A stretch of DNA of 64,000 nucleotides from Camarhynchus parvulus. Taxonomy: Eukaryota > Chordata > Aves > Passeriformes > Thraupidae. This document shows, one piece after another, positions 1 to 11,680 of this stretch. The translations under genes and the position numbers were made by a program. Under the pieces are notes generated by a model that did no database searches, was not told the origin of the DNA, and was given only the letters and a program-made list of their open reading frames with translations. The DNA lies in NCBI RefSeq assembly GCF_901933205.1, contig NC_044572.1:26932501-26996500 (forward strand), given 5' to 3'. Position 1 is the stretch's first letter. Every line of letters starts with the position of its first letter.

Positions 1-1961
1 CAGCTCTTTTTGCTTTTATTATTACTTTTAATAGTGATTGGTATGGATTACTTCAAAACTTCGAGCAAATAACATAATAAAGTTGCACATAATAAAAATT
101 ACATAATATTTTTGTGATGAAAGGTCCTTGTCACATATTGCAAAAAGACCTGTAATCTCTTCTGTAGTGTAAAAAAGGACATATTTCAGCAGGAAAAGTC
201 TTTTTTCATAATGTACCATCTCATTTTCCCATCATTCAGAGTGCAGGTATTTTTATGCTACTAGTAATGGAAGACAGAAAACTTATCTAAATCAACTACA
301 GTCTCATCTGATCTTTGCAACACATTTCAGTAGTATTTAGAAAATTATTGGTATCTGAGACTGTATTAATAATTTGGATACATACATTTATAGTTCATAT
401 GTTTTGACTTCCATTAGAAGTATTAATGCCTGTTACAATGAGAATGGAATGATAAGAAACTTCATCTCAAGTAGGTCAATGACAGACTGCAATGTGTGTC
501 GTCATAGTCTTAAATTTTGAGCCCAAGTCCTGTGAATTTAAAGCTTCTACTCCAAAATTTAAGGTATTTTGCTAACAAGCAAGAGAAAGATACAGAGTTA
601 TGAAAGAGAAATATTTGTACCAAGCCAACAATATTACTGCATAATGCCATTTTCTGCTTTGTGTACATTAAATATGTTTTCTGGAGAAGGGCATAGTGAA
701 AAACAGGAGTAGTAATCATTTTACCCGGTGACTGACTCTCTCTGTCACATTTGAAAGAAATACAGTTAAAATTTGGTTTAAAACTATATTTGAAATGGGC
801 TTAAACACATTTCTGACCCTGTGAATATTCTTTAGATTCTCTTTCTCTCCCATTGAAATTTCTTCAGGATAAAATATAAGGCAAAATGAGATTAGATGTA
901 AATGCCATATACCTGCCATTGTAAAGAAACATTTGAGTTGGTTGAATTTCTAATTCTTAAACACTCTACAGCCCACTAAACATTGGGAGGGCTGGAGATG
1001 GAAAGGGGAGAGATTGTATGAAGTCAAACAGAATCATTCATCACTAAAACTTCATTCCAAATGAAGAGCACTTTAGATGAACTACTGCAAAAGATCTTAA
1101 CAAATTTTAGTCAAAATCAACATATTTCCAATAAAATGCTTCTTGATTTTTCTTTTGTGTAAGATGTCACTTGGCAAGACAAGATTGGTCAGGAGAGCTA
1201 TTTTGCTTTATTTCTAAAATCATTCTGAATAAAACAATTTAAGACATTACTTAACAGTTATAGTTTCCTTCCCCTCCCTGTCCAGTGCAGATTTTTGGTC
1301 TCATACCTTCAAAAATATATTATTTTTTTGTAATATTTCCAAAGCTGGAAAAAATAGTGAGGTGCAATACTACATTTGTTATCATCATAACAGCACTGGA
1401 AATTATATAAAAAACATTGTGTTCTAGATGTTTGAAGGATAAATGTGTAGGCTTTACTTGGTACATTTATCATTATGGTTCCTTCCTATTTGTGTGATAT
1501 CTCTGTCCAACTTACATTGCCTGGTAACTTCTCAGTTGCTAAGCCATCCCTGGAGCCCAAAGTTCTAATCATAGCTATCTCAATACAGCCATCCCATTTT
1601 ACTCCTATAATTTTGCTCAGAAACTGAAAAGAAATCCACAACAACATCTGAAATCTTCTGGAACAGCAATAAAATTGCAAATACAAACAAGCTCAAAAAA
1701 TAAAAGAGTATACTATTCAATATTGTAGGATTGCTACCTTTACAATCTTATTTGGAAGAAAGTGAAAATAAGAAGGCTGTGCAACATCAAATGAAACCGT
1801 TCAAAAACTGTCTTTACTAATATGTAAAGTTCTGTATCTGAAATATCTGGGAACTCATACAGTATGCTGAAAAGATGATCCAATATGTGTATTTATATGC
1901 TAGTTGAGAAGGTTATAAACCAGAAGATGGAGAAAAAGATTATTAATCACATTTTTGCAGT
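1..1961. other. AT-rich unique sequence, no gene seen
   Basis: Both strands hold only short open frames (under 70 codons) with no recognisable domain. I see no repeat family, RNA gene or strong tandem array. Runs of A and T are frequent and CpG is rare, as in bird intergenic or intronic DNA. Confidence 0.6.
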
Positions 1962-2561
1962 TGCCATGGTTTAAGCCCAGCCAGCCATGAAGTCTCACAC
2001 AGCCACTGTCTTATTCCTCCCCCCCACCAGCACAATTGGACAGAGAATGGGAAGGGAAAAAGGTAGAAAACTAGAAAACTTGTAGGTTGAGATAAATACA
2101 GTTTAATAGTGAAATCAAAAGCCATGTATGCAAACAAATCAGAACAAAACAAGGAATTAATTCACTGTGTCCCACGGGCAGGCAGGTGCACAACGATCTC
2201 CAGGACAGCAGGGCCCCATCACATGTAACGATTACTTGGGAAGACAAACACCACCACCCTAAACATCCCCCTTGCCCTCCTTCTTCTTCAGGACCAATTT
2301 GTGGTCTGGAATATTCCTTTGGTCAGTTGGGATCACCTGTCCTGGCTGTGTCTCCTCTCAGCCTCCCATGCAGCCCCAAATTCCTCACCAGCCAGGCAGT
2401 ACAAAAGGCAGGAAAGGCCTTGCTTCTGCATAAGCCCTGCTCATCAGTAAAAAAAATGCATCCCTGCATTATCATCACTGTGTTCAGCACAAATCCTAAA
2501 CATATCCCTATACCACCCACTCTGAAGAAAATTAACTCAATGCCAGCAAAAAATCAGCACA
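1962..2561 (-). mobile_element. Solo LTR, ERVL-type avian endogenous retrovirus
   Basis: Read on the minus strand, this block begins TG, carries the TTGCTGGCATTGAGTTAATT-type start typical of songbird ERVL LTRs, and ends with the TTTAAACCATGGCA-type terminus. An ATTAAA poly(A) signal lies at 2102-2107 (minus sense), followed by the CTGTATTTATCTCAACC stretch that the other ERVL LTRs here share. The flanking 5-mers GCAGT (1957-1961) and GCAAT (2562-2566) differ by one base and may be the target-site duplication. No gag, pol or env sequence adjoins it, so it is a solo LTR left by LTR-LTR recombination. The 176-codon plus-strand frame across it has no gene-like content. The family call comes from memory of the consensus; the subfamily is not resolved. 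Confidence 0.85.
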
Positions 2562-3112
2562 GCAATATTGCGGGAAATCTGTGTGAAGAAATGTCTTTTG
2601 TGAGAGCAAAAGGAAAATTCAAATGTTGTAAGTCACATGGCAGGGAGACATTTCCTTTGATAAAGTACAGTCTACACTATGAGGAAGTGTGTTTAGAAGG
2701 TATAACTGTAAACTGACGTAGGGAGCTACAGAAAAGTAAAATTCAAAGAAAAAAAAAAGAATTAGATACACATATTAAGAAAGTTAATTTCTCTGCTTAT
2801 TTTTCTACACATGCTATTGGCTCTCCTGAAAAAGCCTGATGCAGTAATGATTGAATGCTTGGCATTTCCAAAAACATTTTTTGAAATACATCTCTACAGA
2901 CCTGTGTAATAGGCAGAACTGCATTGGTGTTTTACCTACTAAAAGGTCAGCACTTCTTTTGCAACCTTCTAATCTATTTTATGTCATTTTCAATTGGTGG
3001 TATGAACTGATTGCTAAAAGATAGCCAGTTCCATACATAATTACTACTGTACAGTCAGCTCAGAAGTTGGAAGTAGCAGGGAATCTTGTCCTTGCTGGTA
3101 ACTAGTAGATTA
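2562..3112. other. Unique spacer between LTR and CR1
   Basis: AT-rich sequence with no recognised repeat, gene or RNA. A short A-run (about 2749-2760) is the only low-complexity feature. Confidence 0.5.
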
Positions 3113-4062
3113 GTTGATTTACTTTGACAACAATGTCCAAGGACAAAAGAAGTATGCAATTTATTACAAAATTCAAGCTGCAGCACAAGGAATTAATATC
3201 AGACAAACAATTCTTGAATACAGAGAACAAGAGAACTTACAAAGGTGTGCACATCTGCAGGGCTATGATCTTATTGGCATCACAGAGACGTACTGGGATG
3301 GTTTCTGTGACTGGAGTGTAGGGAGACTGAGTGGATGAAGCCCTCCATAAACTTATAGAAGTGGCCTAACTTTCACCAGACTTGGTCCTCACAGGAAACT
3401 TTGACCATCCTGATGTCTGTAGAAGGGACAAGACAGCCAAGTGTAAGCAATCCAGGAGGTTCCTGGAAGGTGTTGATGATAATCTCCTTCCCAAAAAGAC
3501 AGAGGAGACAATAAGGAAAGGTTCTATGCAGGACCTTATTCTCTCCAAGAAGAGGGGCTGGTAGGAATATAAAGCTCAAGGGCAGCCTTTGCTGCAGTGA
3601 CCATGAAGTGGTGGAGTTTAATATCCTTAGGACAGCAAGGACAGCATGCAACAAGCTCAGTACCCTGGTATTCAGCTGGTCCTCTTTGGGGATCTGTTTC
3701 CTAGAGCACCATGAGGTAGAGCCATGGGCAAAAGAGCAGCTCATAGTCAATATGCAAGGCTCACCTCCACTGTTGTATTTGGTAAGTTGTGGCAGTCTGG
3801 TGTGAAGCTCCCAGTGACTGCAGAAGGGGAAACATAACCCCCATTTTCAAAAGAAAAAACAAAAATAATGAGAAACGGCAGGAAGGTCTCACCTCTGTAA
3901 CTGGCAAGGTCCTAGAGCAGATCCTCCAGGAGTCTCCTGTTATGAAACAATATATACCACAATGCAGTAAGATAGAACAAGCTCAGAAAACTTCAAATTA
4001 TGTTTCTATTTGTATATTCTGGATAATAAAGATGGCACAATGGGAACTAAGGAGATGTTAGG
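3113..4062 (+). mobile_element. Decayed CR1 LINE, ORF2 endonuclease and start of reverse transcriptase
   Basis: Several plus-strand frames carry parts of the CR1 ORF2 protein in the right order. At about 3255-3330 the peptide GYDLIGITETYWDG matches the endonuclease segment holding the catalytic glutamate (ITET). At about 3380-3560 LTGNFDHPD lies where CR1 has a GDFNHPD-like motif, and it is followed by the KQSRRFLEGVDDN region. At about 3605-3760 EFNILRTAR continues the domain. At about 3790-3930 GNITPIFKRKNKN and SVTGKVLEQILQE match the start of the reverse transcriptase domain. The pieces sit in different frames with stops and sizeable internal deletions, and the catalytic FADD part of the reverse transcriptase is missing. 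The copy is dead and old. A CR1 3' tail in the same orientation lies 0.6 kb downstream and may belong to it. Confidence 0.85.
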
Positions 4063-4664
4063 ACAAGCAGATTATAAATGAAAGAGAAAGCGGCTCTACC
4101 TGTCTAATTGAATTGTATACAACCATTTCTGTTTATGTATTCATACACTTTTTATCACAGATTGAGAGATTATACAATTTATTTAAATAACTGTTGATTT
4201 TGTTGAACCAACTGCAGTAAAGATCTCCCAAAGAATTTACTCGAATGGAATACTAATAGGAATATATTTCCTGAATTTATAGCTTATGTTTGCAGAGTAG
4301 CAGAGGGCTGTAGAGACATAAGGAGACATAGCTTGTTAATAGAGAATATGCAGGATGATAGTTTAAAAACAACATCATATAAACCACATTTATAAAAACG
4401 CTATATTATAAATTAGAGATCAGAATTACAAGATAGATATATGTAAGAGAAAAAAATAAAGATGGGACTAAGTTAAAAACTTTAGGATCTGTGGGTTCTT
4501 CATGCTGACTCTGAAAGGAATAGAAACCATTCTTTTCTACTGATTACATTCATTTGTAAAGCCAAATTCTTGATTGTGTCCACTTTTGGATACTTACAAA
4601 TGTCACTGGAGTTGTATGACCTTTCTCTGTCACCATGTAGTAAAGTATCTCCTGAAAATCTAAG
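4063..4664. other. Sequence between two plus-strand CR1 pieces
   Basis: AT-rich with no recognised domain. It could be decayed CR1 or unrelated sequence. Nothing else is visible. Confidence 0.4.
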
Positions 4665-4731
4665 AAATCAAAGGTTGGGCTCACTGATCTTGGAGGTTTT
4701 TCCTACCTTATGATTCTATGTTACTATGAAA
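4665..4731 (+). mobile_element. CR1 LINE 3' end fragment
   Basis: The stretch GGGCTCACTGATCTTGGAGG, then a TTTTTCCTACCTTATGATTC-type end, follows the usual CR1 3' UTR pattern (GGACTCGATGATCTTGGAGG, then TTCCAACCTTAATGATTC). It ends in the ATTCTATG repeat that marks CR1 termini. The orientation agrees with the ORF2 relic upstream. Confidence 0.75.
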
Positions 4732-5555
4732 TATGTGGATCTAAAACAGGAGAATCTAATATTTTCTGCATTTCTTGCTCTCCAGTAACTTTTTCAATGA
4801 CCCAATAAATTATATATTAATTAAACTAATTCCGTCATTCATTACCAATAATTTCTGTTCTACTAAAATAAGTCTCTCTGCAGCAAACATGGTTTTATTG
4901 CTTTAGCAGAGTGCAGAAATTAGACCAATAATATTTTAAGAATATCATTCTAAAGTATGCCTTGAATATATCATACAATCATAGACAATTACTGCATCTC
5001 TATTATTATTCAGAAAATGATCTCCTGAGACTCTTCTGCTTTGTGAAGACACTCTGCTCTTTGCTTTTCAGGAAAGCCTATTATACACAGATTTGGAACT
5101 GAGGTTCTTTCATTTTCCCTTGTCCCTTTTATTTCTGTTTCCCTTGAGGATTTTATAGCATCTGTTATATCTTGTATAGATTGGAAATTTCAATATGTTT
5201 ACTGATTTTTTACTGTAAGCACAATATCCATGTTTACACAAATATTTCATCATAAGCATCAATAATAGTTACATGAATATTTAAATTTATTTTGTGAAAA
5301 AAATCTGGAAATAATTAAAGATGGTCATAGTACTACAAACAGATTCACTTACAAAGAAAACCCTTGAAACAAAATTTAACATAGAAAATGGATGGAAGTT
5401 GAACTGTATCTGTATTGACATTCTCTATTGCTTTGGATAGGAACACCCAAAAATGCAGCATGGAAGATACTGATACTGATTTCAATGTGCAAAGAGTTAT
5501 TTGTAGTTCAGTATCTGATGGCATATGTCAACTTTAAAGGCAAAGAAAAATAAGT

Positions 5556-5592
5556 GAAGGAAGGGGAAAGGGGGGGGGAAAAAGGAAATAGG
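5556..5592. repeat. Polypurine low-complexity tract
   Basis: A GGAAGGGG-type purine tract contains a run of nine G followed by A-runs. It is simple low-complexity DNA with no further identity. Confidence 0.6.
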
Positions 5593-6189
5593 AAGTGGAT
5601 TTTTTTTCTATCTACTAGCTGGGAAAAGAAAAAAAGAGACGGATTTCAAAAGTGTGTGCTTCAGAGCATCCTCGCCAGTGCAGCAGGTGGTTCCCTGAGT
5701 ACTTCCTCGCCACAGCCATGATGGTCCATCACCATACGCTCAGTTGCCTTATGTGTTACTTGAGCTCATTACATGAGTATCACTGCCTGGAGCACACTTT
5801 GGTCAGCTGCAGGTGATGCACATGATAACTGAATATTACTGTGCAGATGTATATTTTGGATAATGCTTGTTGATTATTTAAATCACCACTGTTGACAAAC
5901 CTTGCTTACTAAATTCTGCTTTCCTAGAATAAATATAAACAAAGATGTACAAAGCGAAGGGCAAAAACTGGGGACATGTTGAGGAAGAACAACCAATAGT
6001 GACATCAGTGGCTATTGTCACCCACAAGCTCCTTGTAACAGACATGAAAATGTCTGGAATAATCATGAAGGAAAATCCAGAAATGCAATAGAAGTGGTCT
6101 GTGTATGAATTACAAACCTGTTTTCACAACAAAGCAGTCTCGTTTTCCTTTCTGCTTCGTGTCTCATGTGTCTAGAAAAGTCACATTTT

Positions 6190-6545
6190 TGAGAACTTTT
6201 TTGCCCAATTTTTCTTTGTCTCTACTTGTTCTTTCTTCTTCTGCTTCTGTTTCAGTCTGTGTTATTTCAAACTATTTCTTCACCCTCCTTTCCCCTGCTT
6301 GAACACCTTCAGTGCTCCAGCTCTTCCCCTTTTTTTCCCTTCTCATTTCCTTTGAATTCTTCCTTTTTGTTCACACTTAATGTATGTCTCCACATTCTGA
6401 TACTCACACCTTTGTACTGTGCTTTAAGATTTTCCTCTGAAAAGCCAAAGATTTCTTTTTCTCTTTGCCTTAGAAAATCCTGCCTCCTTATGTTGCCACC
6501 TCCCTGTCTGCTCTTTCACCCCTGAACCATTTTCATCTTCATTCC
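6190..6545 (+). repeat. Pyrimidine-rich stretch
   Basis: TTCTTCTTCT-like and CCTTTTT-like segments dominate the plus strand. They create open frames rich in Phe, Leu and Ser on one strand and Lys/Glu on the other, which is why both strands seem open here. No gene is inferred. Confidence 0.5.
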
Positions 6546-9500
6546 CCTTGAGAAACCCTGCCCTCAGCCATTCCCGTCTTTTTCCCTTCTTGAACATACC
6601 CCAGTATCTAAGGATAGGGCCACTCAATTTTTGAAGTAAACTGAAGATGTTCATGTTAGTGGAGTAAAAGTCAAGTTTAGACTTTGATGAAGTGAAAGAG
6701 CAGATACTAGTAGAAATGTGATGAATGTTTCTGGAAGGATAAAATTTTACTTTTTCAAGCTCTTTCATAGACAGTACAGGAATACAGTAAGACTCTTCAG
6801 CTAAATTTTATTTTAAAGTGGGAGAGGTAATATAAGTAATAGATAAGGTTGCTTTTTTAATAAATCAGATTTGAAGGTTAACAGCTAGTGTATCCCAATG
6901 GCCAACTTCCCAAGCCTTTGATTGTGTTATTAGGTGAAGATGGAGAAAAGACCTGGCGGAGTATGTTAAGAATATACTAAGAATGGTCTCTCAAGCAGTC
7001 AGTTTAGCTGCCCTAGAGATATCACTCTGCAGTATGGATTGCAAAAAAGCAGCACTGCCAGAACAAAAGCTGAAAATGCAGTTCTATGGGGACACATTAC
7101 TCTACCTAAAGCAATTTATTAGTGCCCTGATATTTAGGCAAATAGCCTTTTAGGCTGTCCCCTTCTACACTGAGAGCCACAGAACTAGAAATAGCACACA
7201 GGTAATGTTCTGCTGCCCAGTACTGTAGATTTTCTCTAATGCTGTACCTGTCAGAAAAACACAGATATAGGACAACTGTTTTATATTTTTTTATTTTCCT
7301 TTTAACAACCCTAGTAACCTACTCCCTCACTGCAATTTCACCAGGTATGGAATCCATTTCTGACTAGAATTATGCATGAAGCCTCAATTAAGCTCACTCA
7401 GCATTATGCACCTAACACAGGCGGTGGTTTTTTCCTGTAGGTTTGTGAAAACAATTATTAGGCTGATTTTCATTCACATGCAAACATGAAACCAGTCCAA
7501 ATAGAATGGAAAACCTGTAGGCTGCCACTGGCAGATTGAGAAGAATTTGCAAAGCAGCCCCCTCTTGCCAGTGTACAGCAAGGGAGATAGTTAAAAGATG
7601 TTGAGGTTGACAGTGTTTTGGTATTTCTCATTACTAAAGGTCACTGCTATGCTAGTTCATCACCATCTTTTGGAGAGAACTGCAGAAGGTTGTGTCAGGG
7701 AAAGAAAAGTATTATACAGGAGACAAGAAATACTGCAACGCATTAGGCAGACGAAGAAAGCACTTAGTGATTTCAGAGGGGTTGCATGGATATAACCTGG
7801 GGCAGAGTTTGGCTCTGACTGCTCCGTCTGCATATCACTTCCCAGTACCCAGTGCTCTAAGTGGTGGTCTTAGAAGGTTGTAAATCCAGAGTATCTCTAC
7901 TGAAGACAACCGTTCCCAAACAAATCAAGGCAATCCAGAGTGATGGTCCTGTAAATGAAATCACAGTCTGACTGACCTTAAGTACTTGCTCTGTCTCAGG
8001 TAACATTTTTTTTCAAGTCATCCTGATAAATAATTTTTCATCACAAAATCCAGCTTCACTGTTTTTGTAGGACTCTCTCCATTTTAAAAGAAAAAGACAG
8101 TCAAAGTTGCCATAGCCATTTTTGTAGGACAAGGGTGTCATGCAAAAAGAACACAAATTTATCTCCTTTCTGTCATTTCATCAGGGAATCATTCATTTTT
8201 TGCTGATCACTTATTTAAAATCTTTTTGACGTGTGGCTGTTTTTAAAATGTTGACGTATTTCCCACACTTCTCTCTCCAGATAACCTTCCTGGAATCCCT
8301 CTCATTCCATTGTCTCTGACAATCTCAATTATAGTGCTTGTTGGTCCAGCAAGATAACGAAGGCAGCAAATGCAACATTGCAAGTGTACCGCTGCTGTCG
8401 GTAGTGTGGGGAGCTGATCAGACAAAAAGCAAAATGAAATTTAACCTTTTACTCCTTAAATATAACTTTTGAAACTAAGTTTTAGATGGCTTAAATTCTG
8501 TCTCTGTAAACAAAAATTATTGACCTATTTGCCAAAGATGGTGGCAAGTTAGGTAGAGTAAAACATCTCTTATGTTGGCAGGTGCAGTAACAGGTAGATC
8601 CATCAAGTCTCTCCAGAGAGTAAGTCAGTGGAAAGGATATCTCCACACCTGCTACTTCCCTTACTAATGCTCTCCAAACGGTTTCACCGGCTTTCAGTGC
8701 TGCCACAGCTGGTGCTTCTTGTGCTGAATGTTTTAGTCTTTAGCAGCAAGAAGCCAGATGATGCTACTTATGCAATTTATATCCCTTGTGACATATACAA
8801 TTAATGACAGGCCTTCTTTCCTCCCCATTACTTTCATTCCTCTGAAGGACTACTCCAAATCTGAAGGACCTATTTCATGTTTATTGTTATTAATCTGAAT
8901 CACAGTTGCTTCAAGACAGGTCAATCAGAATCCTGTTGTATTAAGTGTCCCACATAAAGAATTTGATCCCTCTCACAGATTAAACATGATCCTTGGATTT
9001 TGAGCCTTTTTAAAATGTAACTCTCATTTTTTACATACAGATTCTTTCAGCTTTATCTAAATGCCAGCCATCAACTTCACTACTGCTTAGCTGCATTCAC
9101 TGGATTGGCCTTGGTGAAAAAACTGCTAGATTGCCCACCCTTTGGAAGAGTAGATTTGCTTTTTCTCCCTGTTTATAGACGACCAGGCATATGTGGCATT
9201 TCAGGCTGTATCAATTACCATTGAAAAACTCAATTATATGCTGCTGTATAATCAGCTGATGGATGCAGGTCATTACCCTACCATTGATATCGTAGTTCCT
9301 CTCCACTTTTCTGCTTTGCAAACACACAGGTGAAAAATGAAATGAAAGATTTTTTGTGTAGTCCCTAACCCACATGTCCAAATATTTTTACTTTGTTATA
9401 TGTTTCCCTGCACCATATAAATATATACTTTCTTCATAAAAACAATGAATTCCACTTTTTTGAATTCTACTTTTTTACACTTGCATAAATTTCAATTCTA

Positions 9501-11197
9501 GTCTATTAAATCTGGTTAAGCTAATCCTGAATCACCTGGAAGGCATCTTAGTAGACCATCCTAAGTCTCCTTTTACTAGTGCCCTTGATCATTAAGAACA
9601 TCATTTAAGAACAGTTTCATGCTTCTGGATACAAAATTCATTCACTGAAAGCTAGAATAATTTTGCGACCATAGGATAGGTAGGTGGTTTTAAGGTGAGA
9701 CACTGTCCTTCCCAGAGTCTATTTAGGATCCTTATGCACCTCGGGAATGTATTAATCTCTGGTTTAACAAACCTGCAGCAGGCTATTTCAGTGTCTGATA
9801 TACAGACAAAGTATATACATGCTGAAGAAGTTTGAGGAAAGAGACAATTCCAAAGAAAGAACTCCCCATTTTCTTAGTAGGGAAAGAAAACACACCAGCT
9901 ATTATCCATCTGAGGTATGTAAAAAAACTAAGCTAAAATTAAAAGTTTATTTACATAAAAAGTTTACAATCCAAAATCATAGCATATTTGTCAAATATTA
10001 ACTAGAGTCTTTATATGAAAAAATTTTGCATTATATGACTGTCACCAACATACTCATGAGGTGAAATTGTTGTTATGACATGATTGGACTAGGAAAGCTG
10101 GTCTACAGTCATAGACACTGCCACATAAAAATAAAAAATCTAGAGTACTGAGATATACAGCACCACTGCAAATCTCACTCATCTTAAACAGGAATTTTAA
10201 ATGCCTTGCTCTGTATTGCATTAAGAATCACATTTGTATTGTATCAGCTTGACCCTTGCAATATGAACCTTATCTATGCAAATGAAAATTATTTCCCTCT
10301 GTTCATTATATCAACATATCAACATGTTCAGTATATCAAGAGTATTCTTTCTTGGTTCTTCTTTTGTGTAAAATACTAAGACTCACATATTGAGGGCCTG
10401 AGAATCAAATCAGATAAGATTTTAAATGGTTTTGTATTTCTCCCACCTACACAATTAGAGAAATGTATTAAAATGTCCTTCAGTTATCTAACTTTTTATA
10501 CTTTTAGCTATATTCTGTATAATCTTAGTAAACTTCTGCTTGATACAGCCACTGTTAGCAAGACAAGTACTTTTTTATAATCTATTTTCAATAAAATGAG
10601 CATCAAGACTATTTGACTATGTAGCAGCTGACATAAACTGCAAACAAGCATCTTACTTTTTTTTGGTAATTATATTCCTGAAAAAACCAAATTTATTGTA
10701 AAATATAACCATTTATAAAAATTATTTTCTCCATGTTCTGCGAAGCCTATTTCCTTCCTTTTCAGACTGCCTAAGACACTACTTGAATATCTGATGCAAA
10801 TCTGTGTACATCTTCAAAGCAGAATTTAATCTCGCTGTAGTTTGAATGTAATAAACAGAGAATAGAAATATTTTTAATCAATCACATTACTCAGTATAAC
10901 TTCAGAAGTTCAGCTGAACTAGGAGTCTTATTTTTCTATTACATAAAAATATTTTTCAAGTTTTTTCACATTTCAATTTATCACTAAATGGGAGTGGGAA
11001 ATGAGACTTGCTAAACGAGTTGAAATTATAGCTTCTTAAGTGAGATTTAACAAGTCTAAATTTATACAAGATAATTACAGGTAAATATGAAGTTTAAATT
11101 TGAAATTTTAAGCTCCCTTTATAAGCAGTTAGACAGATAAGATGAAGCTTGCTCAGCAAGAAGGTTTAGGTTACAGCTGGTGAGTGGCCTGCAGTAC

Positions 11198-11251
11198 ATT
11201 CCACCACCCTCCACCACGTTTCCACCCTGATTCCACCCTCCACCACCTTTC
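11198..11251 (+). repeat. Short imperfect CCACC tandem repeat
   Basis: Segments of the type TTCCACCCTCCACCAC recur about three times with small indels. This is a minisatellite-like local duplication. Confidence 0.65.
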
Positions 11252-11338
11252 TCCATAACTATAATAACAAAAGTTCTAAATAATTTTTTCCCCATTTTTC
11301 CAGTTATCTAACCTTTGAAAAATTAATTCCTCACATTT

Positions 11339-11368
11339 CAGGGTCTATACCCTGTACATACAGGGTAT
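11339..11368. repeat. Overlapping palindromes (alternative hairpins)
   Basis: The arms ATACCCTGTA (11347-11356) and TACAGGGTAT (11359-11368) are perfect 10-bp complements separated by CA. The first arm can also pair with an upstream CAGGGT (11339-11344) through ACCCTG (11349-11354). Both pairings are read directly from the sequence. Any function is unknown. Confidence 0.8.
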
Positions 11369-11559
11369 TTTTAGAAACCTTAAGAAGAGAAGTATAAAAG
11401 AATATGTTATTGCACTTTCAAATTAGATTAGGGAGAGTATAAAGAAAACAAAACCAGGCTTTCCTATAGAGGCACAGTGGCAGAAAGAGAGGCAACAGAA
11501 ACAAGTTATAACAAGGAAAATTATGGTTAGGTATAAGAGTAAATTGTTAATGATAAAGG

Positions 11560-11680
11560 TTCTTAAATATTGGAATAGGTACTCAGAAGGTGATGAAGCC
11601 TTGCTTTGAGTGGAGGGGTCAGACTGGATGGCCTCCAAGCCTCCTTCCTGATTCTTGACATGATTTTCTGATTCTATTTG
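11560..11680 (+). mobile_element. CR1 LINE 3' end fragment
   Basis: The segment GGTCAGACTGGATGGCCTCC, continuing to a TTCTGATTCTATT end, follows the CR1 3' UTR pattern (GTTGGACTAGATGACCTCC ... TTCTATGATTCT). Only the last hundred or so bases of the element are present, as usual for 5'-truncated CR1 copies. Confidence 0.8.

Larger units (their letters stand above)
4732..11197. other. Long AT-rich unique block, no gene seen
   Basis: Open frames are short (at most 114 codons) and none resembles a known family. Local composition features are a purine/poly-G run at about 5556-5592 and a pyrimidine-rich stretch at about 6190-6545 that produces spurious frames on both strands. A less AT-rich patch at 5650-5860 has no recognised identity. 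No tRNA-like or snRNA-like sequence was noticed. Confidence 0.55.

Noticed and set aside
2186..2716. Longest open frame in the window (176 codons, plus strand)
   Set aside because: It runs across the minus-strand ERVL LTR in antisense. The peptide has no family features and its openness follows from LTR composition.
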